A program made the position numbers and the translations under genes. This document shows positions 1 to 8,997 of a DNA stretch of 32,519 nt, in pieces. A model generated the notes under the pieces. That model saw only the letters and a list, made by a program, of their open reading frames with translations. It was not told the origin of the DNA and ran no database searches. The stretch comes from Clostridium thailandense (GTDB lineage: Bacteria > Bacillota > Clostridia > Clostridiales > Clostridiaceae), in NCBI RefSeq assembly GCF_019207025.1, contig NZ_JAEEGC010000159.1:1-32519 (forward strand), written 5' to 3'. Numbering within the stretch: position 1 is the first letter of the stretch; every line of letters begins with the position of its first letter.

Positions 1-2
1 AG

Positions 3-32
3 CATAAATATATCATAAATATATCATAAATA
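3..32. repeat. short AT-rich tandem repeat
   Basis: Nearly three copies of an 11-base unit (cataaatatat) stand in tandem just before the ribosome site of the first gene. They are probably part of the AT-rich promoter region of that gene. No function can be read from them. Confidence 0.6.
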
Positions 33-52
33 ATATGGGGAGGTATTGATTT

Positions 53-1030
53 ATGTTAACTAAAAGACAGAATTTACTCGAAACTATTAAAGGTGGAAAT
101 CCAGATCGTTTTGTTAATCAATATGAATTTTTGAATATAATCATGGAAGTGCCTTTGGAAGTTAGTTTCAACTACGGTAGTACTTGGAAAGATAATTGGG
201 GGATAACATGGCAGTGGCCAGAAGGTCAACTTGGTATGTTCCCTGTGCATGATGCCGAGCACATAGCTTTAAAAGATGTTACTGAATGGAAGGAATCAGT
301 TAAATTTCCTACAATTCCGACTTCCGATGAAGCTTGGGCGAAAGCTATTGCTCATGCCAATTCTGTTGACCGTAACGAGGAATTTGTGACACCTTTTTAT
401 GCCCCAGGTATCTTTGAAATGACACATCATCTTATGGGTATGGAAAATGCCTTAATGAGTTTATATGAAGAACCTGAAGCTATGCATGAGTTAATTGATG
501 CTCTTACGCAGTATGAGCTGGAGTTTGCAAAATTGATAGTTGAAAAACTTCATCCAGATTGTATTTTCCATCATGATGACTGGGGAAGTCAAAAAAATTC
601 TTTTGTGTCTCCTGAAATGTTTGAAGAGTTCTTTCTTCCAGCTTATAAAAAAATCTATGGTTACTATAAAGAAAATGGTGTTGAATTGATTGTTCACCAT
701 AGTGATTCTTATGCAGCTAACTTAGTTCCATATATGATCGAAATGGGCGTGGATATTTGGCAAGGAGTTATGAACACTAATAACATTCCTGAACTTATCA
801 AGGAATATGGTGGAAAAATATCCTTTATGGGAGGACTTCACAGCGGTTTGATTGATTTCCCAGATTGGACGCCTGAAAATTGTGCTAAGCATGTGGAAGA
901 AGCTTGCAAAGCTAATGGAAAGAAATACTTTATTCCATGTCTGACTTCCGGTTTACCTTCAGGGTATTTCGACAATGTATATGACGTAGTAACTGATGCA
1001 ATAGATGAAATGAGTAAAAAAATGTTTTAA
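53..1030 (+). CDS. uroporphyrinogen decarboxylase (URO-D) family protein
   Basis: A 325-residue protein of the URO-D/cobalamin-methyltransferase superfamily, which folds as a TIM barrel. The N-terminus (KRQNLLETIKGGNPDR) and the C-terminal half (HHSDSYAANLVPYMIEMGVDIWQG, given here as key segments HHSDS and VDIWQG, then GGKISFMGGLHSG) follow the pattern of this family. It is not a haem-pathway HemE: no other haem gene is near and the family is large in clostridia. Some relatives are methyltransferases that move methyl groups from corrinoid proteins, but the His-x-Cys/Cys zinc ligands of the MtaA type are not evident and no corrinoid protein is next to it. The substrate is therefore open. Start: ATG with GGGGAGG ten bases upstream. 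It ends at a clear terminator, so it is monocistronic or the last gene of an operon that begins outside the window. Confidence 0.8.
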   Translation: MLTKRQNLLETIKGGNPDRFVNQYEFLNIIMEVPLEVSFNYGSTWKDNWGITWQWPEGQLGMFPVHDAEHIALKDVTEWKESVKFPTIPTSDEAWAKAIAHANSVDRNEEFVTPFYAPGIFEMTHHLMGMENALMSLYEEPEAMHELIDALTQYELEFAKLIVEKLHPDCIFHHDDWGSQKNSFVSPEMFEEFFLPAYKKIYGYYKENGVELIVHHSDSYAANLVPYMIEMGVDIWQGVMNTNNIPELIKEYGGKISFMGGLHSGLIDFPDWTPENCAKHVEEACKANGKKYFIPCLTSGLPSGYFDNVYDVVTDAIDEMSKKMF

Positions 1031-1080
1031 GGTACATAACTTGGAAAAAACATTTTTAAATATATAGTGCAGTTTAATGA

Positions 1081-1110
1081 AAAAAGCGAGATCTTACGAT
1101 TTCGCTTTTT
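1081..1110 (+). terminator. rho-independent terminator after the URO-D gene
   Basis: A 13-bp stem (aaaaagcgagatc with gatttcgcttttt, one G-U pair) closes a four-base loop and ends in T5. It has flanking A and T runs, so it may also stop transcripts from the opposite strand, where the histidine kinase gene ends at 1186. Confidence 0.85.
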
Positions 1111-1185
1111 ATGTATGATTTATCTATGTAAAAAACAAAAATGAAGTGATTTGTAAAAGTTTTAAATTAATATCAAACAAAAAAT

Positions 1186-2478
1186 TCATGTGATAACATG
1201 TTTGACAAACACCGAGAGGATTATGCTTGTTTTGAAGAGTCCATTTTCAGCGGTGAAAGAGTAGACTCCGTCATATTTTTGTGCTAATGCAGCTATGCTT
1301 CTCGTACCGATTCCATGATTCTCCATTTCGTTAACTGGTAAGTCGTCAACAAACATAACTGTGCCTTCATAGCTGTTAGTAATTTGTATTAAGACCTTAT
1401 CATTTTTAGTTTTACAGATAACTTTTATAATTCTTTTCTTTTCCCTTGAAATATCTTTGCAGGCATTCACAGCATTCTCAATGGCATTTGCAAAAATAAT
1501 ACAAAAATCCATATCAGATATTGAACTTTTTTGTGGGAGCTTGATACAGGTTTCAACTTTAATTTGTTCTTTCTTTGCCTTAGTAAGATAGTAGTATAGA
1601 ATCAAGTTGACCGTGTAATTGTCGCAATAGGTTTCAACTATGGTACCTTCAATATTTTTTTCAATCTCTGTAATATACTTTTGCGCCGCTTCCTTGTTGT
1701 TGCCCGAGAGGTAAGCACTTATCAAATTTAGATGGTGTCGCATATCGTGGCGATAAATTATTGTTTTCTTCTGTGATTCTTTCAATGCCTCCAAATACAC
1801 CTGTGCTGAGGTTAGCTGCGTTTTCAATAAATTCTGTTCGTTTTGCAAGGTGAGTTGTTCTCTAGTTTGCTTAAAAAGCTGTAAAATCATAATATAAGCT
1901 GAAAGAGTCAAAATAAGAGCTAGTACCATGATAACAAGAATTGACTTCATTGTGGCGTTTTTCACATTATACATTCCAATAAAATAAATAAGTGCATAGT
2001 ATGAAAGTGGTATAGTACAAAAGCCAAACCAGCCCTTATCTGTGTAGCGCAGCATATAAAGAAATGATGGACGGAGATACTTGTAAACAATAAACCCTGT
2101 GGGTATATACATTATGATGGAAACAACACACAGGATTGTACTATTGAAGCCAAAAAAAGATGAAGTTATAAGCCCTACACCAATAGGAGGCGTACATAAA
2201 ACGAAAACTGTCAAAAGAATAAAAATTAACTTTATTCCTTTGTACTTTGATACAAACAGAAAGGCTATAAATGACGGAACATGAATAAGAAGGGGGTATA
2301 ACTTCAAAAAACTTGCATATCCAAAGTTTGCCCAAATAAGTCCATCACAAATTAGCACAACAGTTACGAACAGTCCCATCAGAAATAGATTATTTTTATT
2401 TTTAACTTCACAATCTAGGAGCATATATATCAAGCTGATAGCGTAAATAAGTGCTATAAGAGATCTTATTAAGTTCAT
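1186..2478 (-). CDS. AgrC-type sensor histidine kinase (GHKL ATPase)
   Basis: A 430-residue membrane kinase. The first 200 or so residues form about six hydrophobic segments (sensor region). A coiled segment (REQLTLQNEQNLLKTQL) then leads to the phospho-acceptor motif YRHDMRHHLNL, and a C-terminal GHKL ATPase domain follows with the N box FANAIENAVNAC and the glycine motif HGIGTRSI. This is the architecture of AgrC/ComD-type receptors, which usually sense peptides. No agrB/agrD-like peptide genes are in view, so the ligand is unknown. It lies 5 bp downstream of the LytTR response regulator and is co-transcribed with it; AGGAGGT precedes the ATG. Its natural partner is that regulator. Confidence 0.88.
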   Translation of the reverse strand: MNLIRSLIALIYAISLIYMLLDCEVKNKNNLFLMGLFVTVVLICDGLIWANFGYASFLKLYPLLIHVPSFIAFLFVSKYKGIKLIFILLTVFVLCTPPIGVGLITSSFFGFNSTILCVVSIIMYIPTGFIVYKYLRPSFLYMLRYTDKGWFGFCTIPLSYYALIYFIGMYNVKNATMKSILVIMVLALILTLSAYIMILQLFKQTREQLTLQNEQNLLKTQLTSAQVYLEALKESQKKTIIYRHDMRHHLNLISAYLSGNNKEAAQKYITEIEKNIEGTIVETYCDNYTVNLILYYYLTKAKKEQIKVETCIKLPQKSSISDMDFCIIFANAIENAVNACKDISREKKRIIKVICKTKNDKVLIQITNSYEGTVMFVDDLPVNEMENHGIGTRSIAALAQKYDGVYSFTAENGLFKTSIILSVFVKHVIT

Positions 2479-2483
2479 TATGT

Positions 2484-3227
2484 TTATTTTACCTCCTCTT
2501 GGTCTTCCTCGTGAAAGGAATGATTGATATACGCCTGCTTTACATTTTTATAAACATTTCTTGATATGGGTATAAACACATCGTTTGTTGTTGTAATTCC
2601 ATCCTGTGATAGGTTCTTGACATAGTCTAAGTTGACAATATATGAGCGATGAGGCTTGATGAAATGTTTGTTTATTAATAAAACAGTTTCAATTTGAGAA
2701 ATAGTACTGGTAATTTCTAGTGTAGCTCCATTTATTTGGTTAAAATATACAGTTCTTCCACTCACCTCAACATAAACCAGATGGTGTAGGAATACTTTAG
2801 ACAGACTGATTTTTGTTTTTAAAAGGATATATGGCTTCAGGTCGCTGTAAATGTCATTGCAGACTTTTTCTAAAACAGTAAAAAGCTTGTCCTTTTGAAT
2901 TGGCTTTAAAAGATAGTTAAAAGCGTCAACTGAATAAGACTCTACAGCAAATTCCGAGGTTGAAGTCAAAAATATGATTTTGGCAACCTGATCTTTGCTT
3001 CTTATCTCGGTGGCAAGGTCAATGCCGTTTATGTCCGGCATAATGACGTCTAAAAGAAAAACATCAAAATGTTTGCCTTTTTCTATTAGGTCAAGCAGTT
3101 GCATACTGCTTTGAAATCTACTGACTTTAATTTTGTCTTTTGAAAAGCCACAATTAAAATATTCATCTAGATGTTGATTGATATGTATAAGCTCTTGTTC
3201 ATCGTCATCACATATAGCGATTTTCAT
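2484..3227 (-). CDS. LytTR-family response regulator (AgrA/VirR type)
   Basis: A 247-residue regulator. The receiver domain (about 1-120) shows the acidic pocket CDDD at 6-9, the phospho-acceptor in FLLDVIMPD (D60), and the late LKPI motif. The LytTR DNA-binding domain (about 140-240) contains HLVYVEVSGRTVYF and the region HFIKPHRSYIVNLDYVKNL, typical of this fold. It is the first gene of a two-gene operon with the AgrC-like kinase. LytTR proteins bind paired direct repeats one or two helical turns apart. Such a pair (ACATTTCATGA twice, 21 bp start to start) lies in the divergent region at 3323-3354, so control of its own operon or of the facing lipoprotein gene is likely. Confidence 0.9.
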   Translation of the reverse strand: MKIAICDDDEQELIHINQHLDEYFNCGFSKDKIKVSRFQSSMQLLDLIEKGKHFDVFLLDVIMPDINGIDLATEIRSKDQVAKIIFLTSTSEFAVESYSVDAFNYLLKPIQKDKLFTVLEKVCNDIYSDLKPYILLKTKISLSKVFLHHLVYVEVSGRTVYFNQINGATLEITSTISQIETVLLINKHFIKPHRSYIVNLDYVKNLSQDGITTTNDVFIPISRNVYKNVKQAYINHSFHEEDQEEVK

Positions 3228-3322
3228 CTTGACACCTCAATTTCATCTTTAAATATCATTATAATAATTGTAAAGTAATATAGATTATATCATAATTGCC
3301 ATAAACTAAGCCACCTTAAATT

Positions 3323-3354
3323 ACATTTCATGACGCTATAGTAACATTTCATGA
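3323..3354. promoter_or_regulatory. LytTR-type direct-repeat binding site
   Basis: The 11-mer ACATTTCATGA occurs at 3323-3333 and again, perfectly, at 3344-3354, a spacing of 21 bp or two helical turns. This matches the paired-repeat layout known for AgrA/VirR/ComE-type LytTR regulators. It lies between the LytTR regulator gene and the lipoprotein gene, and just upstream of a -10 box for the latter that lacks a good -35 box, as expected for an activated promoter. Confidence 0.75.
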
Positions 3355-3362
3355 AAATGATA

Positions 3363-3391
3363 AATTTTAAATAATCCTTTTAGATTATAAT
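3363..3391 (+). promoter_or_regulatory. candidate activated promoter of the lipoprotein gene
   Basis: TATAAT at 3386-3391 is a consensus -10 box. The position 17 bp upstream (3363-3368, aatttt) is a poor -35 box. The paired LytTR repeats end 8 bp before it, which suggests activator-dependent transcription. Confidence 0.55.
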
Positions 3392-3451
3392 TATCTTAAT
3401 CTGGTATCTACTGACTAAATAAAATTGATGTAATATAGAGGGGGACTTAAT

Positions 3452-3937
3452 ATGAAAAAAAATAAAATTTTTAATGTAATTGTATTATTAGCACTTATTT
3501 TCACACTATTCACAGGTTGTGGGTCTGACCCAGTAGCAGAAGATCTAACAAACTATATCAACAATCAAATGCCCGCTGTAACTAAATTGCAAAAGAGCTA
3601 TGCGACTGCATTGTCATCTATTAATGAATCAACTGACACTCAAACTATGATTTCAAAACTTAAGAAAGAAATTCTCCCTAATTCAGAAAAACTTATTGAA
3701 GAAGCAAAGAAAGTAGTTCCTAAAACTGAGGAAGTAAAAACTCTACATAACAAGTATATAGAAGCTATGACTAAACAAAATAGTGGATTTGCTAAAATGC
3801 TTGAGGGACTTGAGAAGGCTAATAATGAAACAGTAAATAGCAGCAGTAAAATAACAGAAGAAGGAAATACAGAATATACTGCTTATATCAATGAATTAAA
3901 AGACCTTGGGAAAAAACACGGGGTAGAAATTAAATAA
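3452..3937 (+). CDS. small secreted lipoprotein of unknown function
   Basis: A 161-residue protein with a typical lipoprotein signal: positive MKKNK, a hydrophobic core, then the lipobox LFTGC with Cys at about residue 23. The mature part is highly charged and probably alpha-helical, with few aromatic residues (for example KLKKEILPNSEKLIEEAKKV), and looks like a long helical hairpin rather than an enzyme. I recognise no named family. It has its own ribosome site (GAGGGGG) and a terminator-like hairpin after it, so it is a single-gene unit. The LytTR direct repeats upstream suggest that it is the output, or an accessory sensor, of the neighbouring AgrC/AgrA-type system. Confidence 0.8.
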   Translation: MKKNKIFNVIVLLALIFTLFTGCGSDPVAEDLTNYINNQMPAVTKLQKSYATALSSINESTDTQTMISKLKKEILPNSEKLIEEAKKVVPKTEEVKTLHNKYIEAMTKQNSGFAKMLEGLEKANNETVNSSSKITEEGNTEYTAYINELKDLGKKHGVEIK

Positions 3938-3957
3938 TAAGCATTTATAAAAAGAAA

Positions 3958-3996
3958 GGGTCTGTTGCACCAATAACTTAATGCAGCAGCCCCTTA
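3958..3996 (+). terminator. terminator-like hairpin after the lipoprotein gene
   Basis: The arms gggtctgttgca and tgcagcagcccc pair over 12 positions with one mismatch and one G-U pair around a 12-base loop. A modest T-rich tail (ttattaaattt) follows. Confidence 0.6.
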
Positions 3997-4314
3997 TTAA
4001 ATTTCTATTCAATGGATATGCCTGAAGCAGAGGAAACTTTTTAGTTAAGTAAGCTCAGATAAAGCTTTAGGTTTTATTGTTGTATTTCTTAGCAAGTTTA
4101 AACCTAAAAATTGATTTTTGTGAACTTAACTGTTAAAATTAGCACAGGATTTTAATATTCTAAAAATTATTAGTAAAGGTTGTGATGAATATGATAAAAA
4201 ATATGATGGTGAGAGAAGATTAAATAAGAACTTACTAAATCATAATTATAGTAATGGCTTAAAATTAGTTATTCTCTCAATATAACACTATTTTATTTAT
4301 TAAGGAGAGAATAT
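3997..4314. other. AT-rich intergenic stretch
   Basis: About 300 bases without a convincing reading frame. The only structure seen is a distant pair of 7-bp inverted arms (gagagaa near 4211, ttctctc near 4271). The ribosome site of the next gene (AAGGAG, 4302-4307) lies at its end. Confidence 0.5.
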
Positions 4315-5355
4315 TTGAATATGTATAAAATTATATACACAGAAAAATCATGGATGGAGAGTGAAGGTGTAGAGCAGGTAAAAAAACTGTCAAATTTAAA
4401 AGGAGTAATTTTAGCTGTTGGTTACCCAGATTTGCACCCTGGAAAAACACCAGTTGGAGCAGCTTTTTTAACAGAAGGAATAATTTATCCTCATCTAATT
4501 GGAAATGACATAGGATGTTCTGTAAGTTTATTTCAAACTTCTATCTTTGAAAAGAAATTTAAAGTAGATAAGGCAATGAGAAGTTTGAACAATCTAGAAT
4601 TTGAAAAAGATGAATTTAATATTGGTACTATAGGTAAGGGTAACCATTTTGCAGAATTCACTGCTATTGATGAAATATTGGATAAAGAAGAATTTAATAA
4701 TCTGAATCTAGATAAAAATAGAGTATATTTACTAATTCATAGCGGCAGTAGAGGTTTAGGCGAACATATTTTAAGAAAGCATATTGAGAAGTACAGCTGT
4801 CAGAATGGTTTGGAATGGGGTAGTGAAGGTTTTGAAAGCTACTTAAAAGATTATGAACAGGCAATAACTTTTGCTAGAAAAAGCAGGCAATTAATTGCTG
4901 AGAGGTTATGTGATGCTATTAATGGCTCTTTAGAAAGTCTTGCAATTGAGGCTGTTCATAATGGTATTGAACTTAAAGATAATTATTATGTTCATAGAAA
5001 AGGTGCAGCACCTTCTGATACTGGCTATGTTGTTATAGCAGGCTCTAGAGGGACTAACTCATATATTGTTAAGCCTATTAATGGAAGCTTGGATACAGGT
5101 TTTTCAATTGCCCATGGAGCTGGACGTAAGTGGCAGAGAAATGGCTGTAAAGAAAGACTTTTAGGTAAGTTTTCTAAAAAAGATGTTAAAAATAGCAACT
5201 TTAGTTATAACCTTGTATGTAAAGATAAAAGTTTAATTTACGAAGAAGCCCCAGAAGCCTATAAAAACATTGATAGGGTAATTCAGGATCTTATTGAATT
5301 TGATTTGATTAAAGTAATAGCAAAATTAAAGCCTATTGTAACCTATAAAGATTAA
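4315..5355 (+). CDS. rtcB: RtcB-family RNA ligase (short form)
   Basis: A 346-residue RtcB-type GTP-dependent RNA ligase, which joins 2',3'-cyclic-phosphate or 3'-phosphate RNA ends to 5'-OH ends. Visible active-site signatures: GNDIGC (D65, C68), GTIGKGNHFAE (N110, H111), HSGSRG, HRKGA, and AHGAGR, whose His is the residue guanylated in characterised RtcB. At about 346 residues it is shorter than E. coli or archaeal RtcB and resembles the compact RtcB forms linked to RNA repair. No archease, RtcA or release-factor PrfH gene is adjacent. AAGGAG at 4302 is ideally placed for the TTG at 4315; the ATG at 4321 is a possible alternative start, two codons shorter. A strong terminator follows, so it is a single-gene unit. 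Confidence 0.88.
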   Translation: MNMYKIIYTEKSWMESEGVEQVKKLSNLKGVILAVGYPDLHPGKTPVGAAFLTEGIIYPHLIGNDIGCSVSLFQTSIFEKKFKVDKAMRSLNNLEFEKDEFNIGTIGKGNHFAEFTAIDEILDKEEFNNLNLDKNRVYLLIHSGSRGLGEHILRKHIEKYSCQNGLEWGSEGFESYLKDYEQAITFARKSRQLIAERLCDAINGSLESLAIEAVHNGIELKDNYYVHRKGAAPSDTGYVVIAGSRGTNSYIVKPINGSLDTGFSIAHGAGRKWQRNGCKERLLGKFSKKDVKNSNFSYNLVCKDKSLIYEEAPEAYKNIDRVIQDLIEFDLIKVIAKLKPIVTYKD

Positions 5356-5402
5356 TAGAATGTTTTAAAACACCAAATTTAATAAGTATATTGACTTTTT
5401 AT

Positions 5403-5445
5403 AATACAAACATTTTAGTTAGCAGAATGTTTGTATTACTTTTTT
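5403..5445 (+). terminator. rho-independent terminator after rtcB
   Basis: A perfect 12-bp stem (aatacaaacatt / aatgtttgtatt) with an 11-base loop is followed by a run of T. Confidence 0.88.
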
Positions 5446-5523
5446 ATTAATATGGTGATGCTTAATGGAACATTTAAAAATGAAGGTAATGAGTTAAAAA
5501 TAAATTTAATAAAAAAATAAATT

Positions 5524-5622
5524 AACAAGGATACCAATGAGGAACATGGTAAGCTTTCCTTGTTAAAAACCACAACGGGAGTGTAAAACTAAGTAATTGG
5601 TTTAGCACTTCCGTTTCTATTT
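5524..5622 (+). other. two hairpins upstream of the AAA-ATPase gene
   Basis: A stretch without a credible gene holds two stem-loops. In the first, AACAAGG at 5524 pairs with CCTTGTT at 5558. In the second, ACGGGAGTG at 5575 pairs with CACTTCCGT at 5606 (one G-U) and is followed by ttctatttt, like a terminator. Together they could be the end of a short RNA, or a leader with an attenuator for the ATPase gene. No known riboswitch class is recognised. Confidence 0.45.
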
Positions 5623-5683
5623 TAAATTTGTGTTTAAACAAAGTCTGTATATGATAGAATAGTAACATAGGATGGTGAGGAGT

Positions 5684-7252
5684 ATGGAAAAAAAATTCAA
5701 TGTAACTGGAACTTGCATACCTAGAAAACATTACATGGTAGATACAACAGAAAAAATAAATAAAATAATAAAATTAATAGATAATGAAGAATATTTTATA
5801 ATAAATAGACCAAGACAGTATGGGAAGACGACAACATTATTTTTACTAAACAATAAATTAAAACAAAGCCAAGAATATTTACCAATAAAAATAAGTTTTG
5901 AAGGCATAGGAGATTTGGTTTTTGAAAATGAAAGTAGGTTTAGCAAAGGGTTCATGAGGCTATTAGAACGAACAGTTGAATTTGAAGATGTTGAATTAGC
6001 TAATTTTATTAGTTTAAATATGGAAAAAACAGAATCCTTAGATGATTTATCTTATTTTATGACAAAATTTATAAAAAAGGCAAATAGAAAAGTAATATTA
6101 ATGATAGATGAAGTTGACAAAAGCAGCAATAACCAATTGTTTTTAAGTTTTCTAGGAATGCTTAGAAACAAATATTTGCTTAGAAATGAGGGCTTGGATT
6201 GCACTTTTTACAGTGTAATACTGGCAGGCGTTCATGATGTAAAGAGTTTAAAAATTCAAATTAGATCTGAAGAAGAGCATAAATACAACAGTCCGTGGAA
6301 TATTGCTTCAGATTTTGATGTAGATATGAGTTTTTCAACAGAAGAAATAGGAACAATGCTTGAGGAATATGCAGGGTGCAATAATTTAATAATGGATATA
6401 CCCAAGTTATCAGATAGAATTCATTTTTTTACATCTGGATATCCATTTCTAGTAAGTAGAATATGTAAAACTTTAGATGAAAAGATTTATCATGACAATA
6501 AAAAAAATTGGAGTATAGAAGATATTGATAAAGCAGTTAAACTTATAATAAGTGAAGTTAATACATTATTTGAAAGTATAGTTAAAAATCTTGAAAATAA
6601 TGAAGAATTGTATGACTTGGTAAAAAGACTTTTAATAAATGGAGAAATAATATTATTTAATGCTCTTGATTCATTAATTAATTTAGGTTTAACTTATGGT
6701 ATTTTTAAACAAGGAATTAGTGGAATTGAAATAAGTAATAAAATATTTGAAGAAATAATCTACAATTATATGCTTTCAAAATCAAGAACAACCTATAAAG
6801 ATATGAGCAAATATAATTTTAAAGACAAATTTATAACTAATGAAGGTGGTCTGTGTATTGAAAAAATATTACTTAAGTTTCAGCAATTTATAAAAGAACA
6901 ATATAGTCATATAGATGCTGCATTTATAGAAAGGGAAGGAAGGCTTTTATTTCTTGCCTTTATTAAACCTATAATTAATGGTGTGGGATTTGATTTTAAA
7001 GAAGTTCAAATTTCAGAAGAAAAGAGATTAGATATAGTTATAACTTATAATAATTTTAAGTATATAATTGAACTTAAAGTGTGGAGAGGGGAAAAATATC
7101 ATAGAAAGGGAGTAGCACAGCTTAGTGATTATTTGGATATTCATGGTATGAACAAAGGGTTCTTACTTATATTTAATTTTAACGAAAATAAAGAATATAA
7201 AAAGGAAGTTATTATTGAAAATAACAAGGAAATATTTACTGTACATGTATAA
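5684..7252 (+). CDS. AAA-ATPase with C-terminal PD-(D/E)XK nuclease domain
   Basis: About 522 residues. The N-terminal part is the 'predicted AAA-ATPase' family (PF09820 type): a modified Walker A in RPRQYGKTTT and a Walker B in VILMIDEVDKSS, with the family's conserved IPRKHYMVD start and NNQLFLSFLGMLRNKY. The C-terminal end carries the PD-(D/E)XK core RLDIVITYNN then YIIELKVWRG (D, then E-x-K), of the PDDEXK_9 type. These proteins occur in many near-identical copies in clostridia and Bacteroidetes; their role is unproven, with mobile or defence functions suspected. The next gene is a diverged tandem copy. Start: the ATG at 5684 (MEKKFN) matches the start of the copy; an ATG at 5672 is in frame but has no good ribosome site. 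Confidence 0.82.
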   Translation: MEKKFNVTGTCIPRKHYMVDTTEKINKIIKLIDNEEYFIINRPRQYGKTTTLFLLNNKLKQSQEYLPIKISFEGIGDLVFENESRFSKGFMRLLERTVEFEDVELANFISLNMEKTESLDDLSYFMTKFIKKANRKVILMIDEVDKSSNNQLFLSFLGMLRNKYLLRNEGLDCTFYSVILAGVHDVKSLKIQIRSEEEHKYNSPWNIASDFDVDMSFSTEEIGTMLEEYAGCNNLIMDIPKLSDRIHFFTSGYPFLVSRICKTLDEKIYHDNKKNWSIEDIDKAVKLIISEVNTLFESIVKNLENNEELYDLVKRLLINGEIILFNALDSLINLGLTYGIFKQGISGIEISNKIFEEIIYNYMLSKSRTTYKDMSKYNFKDKFITNEGGLCIEKILLKFQQFIKEQYSHIDAAFIEREGRLLFLAFIKPIINGVGFDFKEVQISEEKRLDIVITYNNFKYIIELKVWRGEKYHRKGVAQLSDYLDIHGMNKGFLLIFNFNENKEYKKEVIIENNKEIFTVHV

Positions 7253-7402
7253 AGTATGAAAACAAATACATTGATATTTTTATAATTACTTTGCTAAGAA
7301 AGAAACTCATCGACATTATGCTTAAGGATGTCGGTTGGAATAAATTTAATCAGATAATCCACATTATATTTCTCAAGAAAATGATTAGGAGTGAAAAGGT
7401 AT

Positions 7403-8813
7403 ATGAAAAAGAGATTCAATACCACAGGACCATGTATTAGTAAAAAGCATTATATGGTTAATATTGAGAATAAGCTTAGAGCGGTTGAAACGCTTATAGA
7501 TAGAGGCGATTATTTTCTCATAAATAGACCTAGACAATATGGCAAGACAACATTGATATCACAAATAGCTAAAAGTTTTAAGGATAAATATTTAATTATT
7601 CGTACTAGCTTTGAAGGAATTGGTGATAGTGTATTTGAAAATGAAGAAGTTTTTTGTAATAGCTTTTTAACTTTGATTATCGGTACCTTAAAATTTGTTT
7701 CTGAAGAAAAGGCTATGGAACTCCAAAAACTAAGTTTAGGTGTAAAAAATCTGCAAATGTTATCTGGTGTTATAACAAAATTTATTATTAATTGCGATAC
7801 GCCAGTAGTTTTAATAATTGACGAGGTAGATAAGAGTAGCAATAATCAATTATTTTTAAGTTTCTTAGGAATGCTTAGAAATAAATATATACTTGCAAAT
7901 GATGATATGGATTATACTTTTCATTCTGTTATATTGGCCGGAGTACATGATATTAAAAATTTAAAGCTAAGCATTAGACCGGAAGAGGAAAGGAAATACA
8001 ACAGTCCATGGAATATTGCAGTTAACTTTAATATAGATATGACTTTTAATCCTTTAGAAATAGAAACTATGCTCAAGGATTATGCTAATGAAGAAAATGT
8101 TATTGTGGATACAGCTGTAATATCAGAAAGAATATATTTTTATACTGGTGGATATCCTTTTTTAGTTAGTAGACTTAGTCAAATGATGGATGAAAACTTC
8201 AGAGATTCATGGTCTTTAGATAACATAGATAAAGCTGTAAAACTGCTATTAAATGAAAAAAACACATTATTTGATTCTTTAATAAAAAATCTTGAAAATA
8301 ACAAAGAATTTAAAACTTTTATTGAAAAAATAATATTATCTGGTGAAGAAATAGTTTATGTTCCTAGTGATAGTCTTATATCCCTTGGAGAGATGTATGG
8401 ATTTTTAAAAGAAGAAAAGAATAGATGTAAAATTCATAATAGAATTTTTGAGCAATATATTTATAATCATTTAACGGCTATTAAAGCTAGAGAGAGTAGC
8501 AATATTTCTAACTATAATTTTAGAGATAACTTTTTAACTTCAGATAATGGTTTAGATTTTGAAAAAATTCTATTAAGCTATCAAAGGTTTATGAAGGAAC
8601 AGTATAGTGATAAAGATGAAAAGTTCTTAAGAACTTAAAATATGGCACGGAGATCAGTATCATAATGAAGGTATAAAACAGTTGTGTAAGTATCTAGATA
8701 TTCATTCTATGAAAAAAGGATATTTGGTTGTATATAACTTTAATAAAAATAAAGAATATAAATCTGAAAGAAAGTATACAGATGATAAAGAAATTTTTAT
8801 TGTATATATTTAA
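7403..8813 (+). pseudogene. second AAA-ATPase/PD-(D/E)XK gene, broken in the nuclease domain
   Basis: A tandem paralogue of the preceding gene: KKRFNTTGPCISKKHYMV, then RPRQYGKTT, VVLIIDEVDKSS and FLSFLGMLRNKY. The open frame from the ATG at 7403 (AGGAG 11 bases upstream; an in-frame GTG at 7391 lies on that site) stops at 8638. Right after the stop, in the +1 frame, the remaining C-terminus is still readable: ELKIWHGDQYHNEG, DIHSMKKGYLVVYNF, ending at 8813. Compared with the first copy, about 45 residues are missing between EQYSDKDEKFL and ELKIW, including the first catalytic Asp of the nuclease. The ATPase part is intact and could still be made as a 412-residue protein without a nuclease. 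Confidence 0.8.
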
Positions 8814-8840
8814 GCTTGAAAGATGAAAGGAAGAAAACAA

Positions 8841-8977
8841 ATGTTAAGCAGCGAGATAAAAAGCAAAATTGATAAACTATCTATAAAAGAGAATTTTATT
8901 ATGAAGATAAAATACGATTTACGGTAAATTTAGATAAGAGAGACATATACTTAGAAGACACCTTTGCATCAAAATAA
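8841..8977 (+). pseudogene. small ORF with a single-base frameshift
   Basis: After an AAAGGAAG ribosome site an ATG opens a frame (MLSSEIKSKIDKLSIKENF) that stops at 8927. If one T were added in the T run near 8893-8896, the frame would continue as YYEDKIRFTVNLDKRDIYL and end at 8977, giving about 45 residues. The fluent continuation suggests a real small gene with a one-base loss, or a sequencing error at the homopolymer. The family is not recognised. Confidence 0.4.
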
Positions 8978-8997
8978 AACATTAATAAAAACTTGTT

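Noticed and set aside
53..1030. Haem-pathway uroporphyrinogen decarboxylase HemE
   Set aside because: The sequence is of the wider URO-D superfamily type, with no haem genes around.
5524..5622. Riboswitch upstream of the AAA-ATPase gene
   Set aside because: No known aptamer core could be recognised and the gene has no metabolic role; described only as hairpins.
8841..8927. Start of a type I restriction HsdM gene (MLSSEIKSKIDKL)
   Set aside because: The similarity ends after about 13 residues and the restored frame reads as a different small protein.
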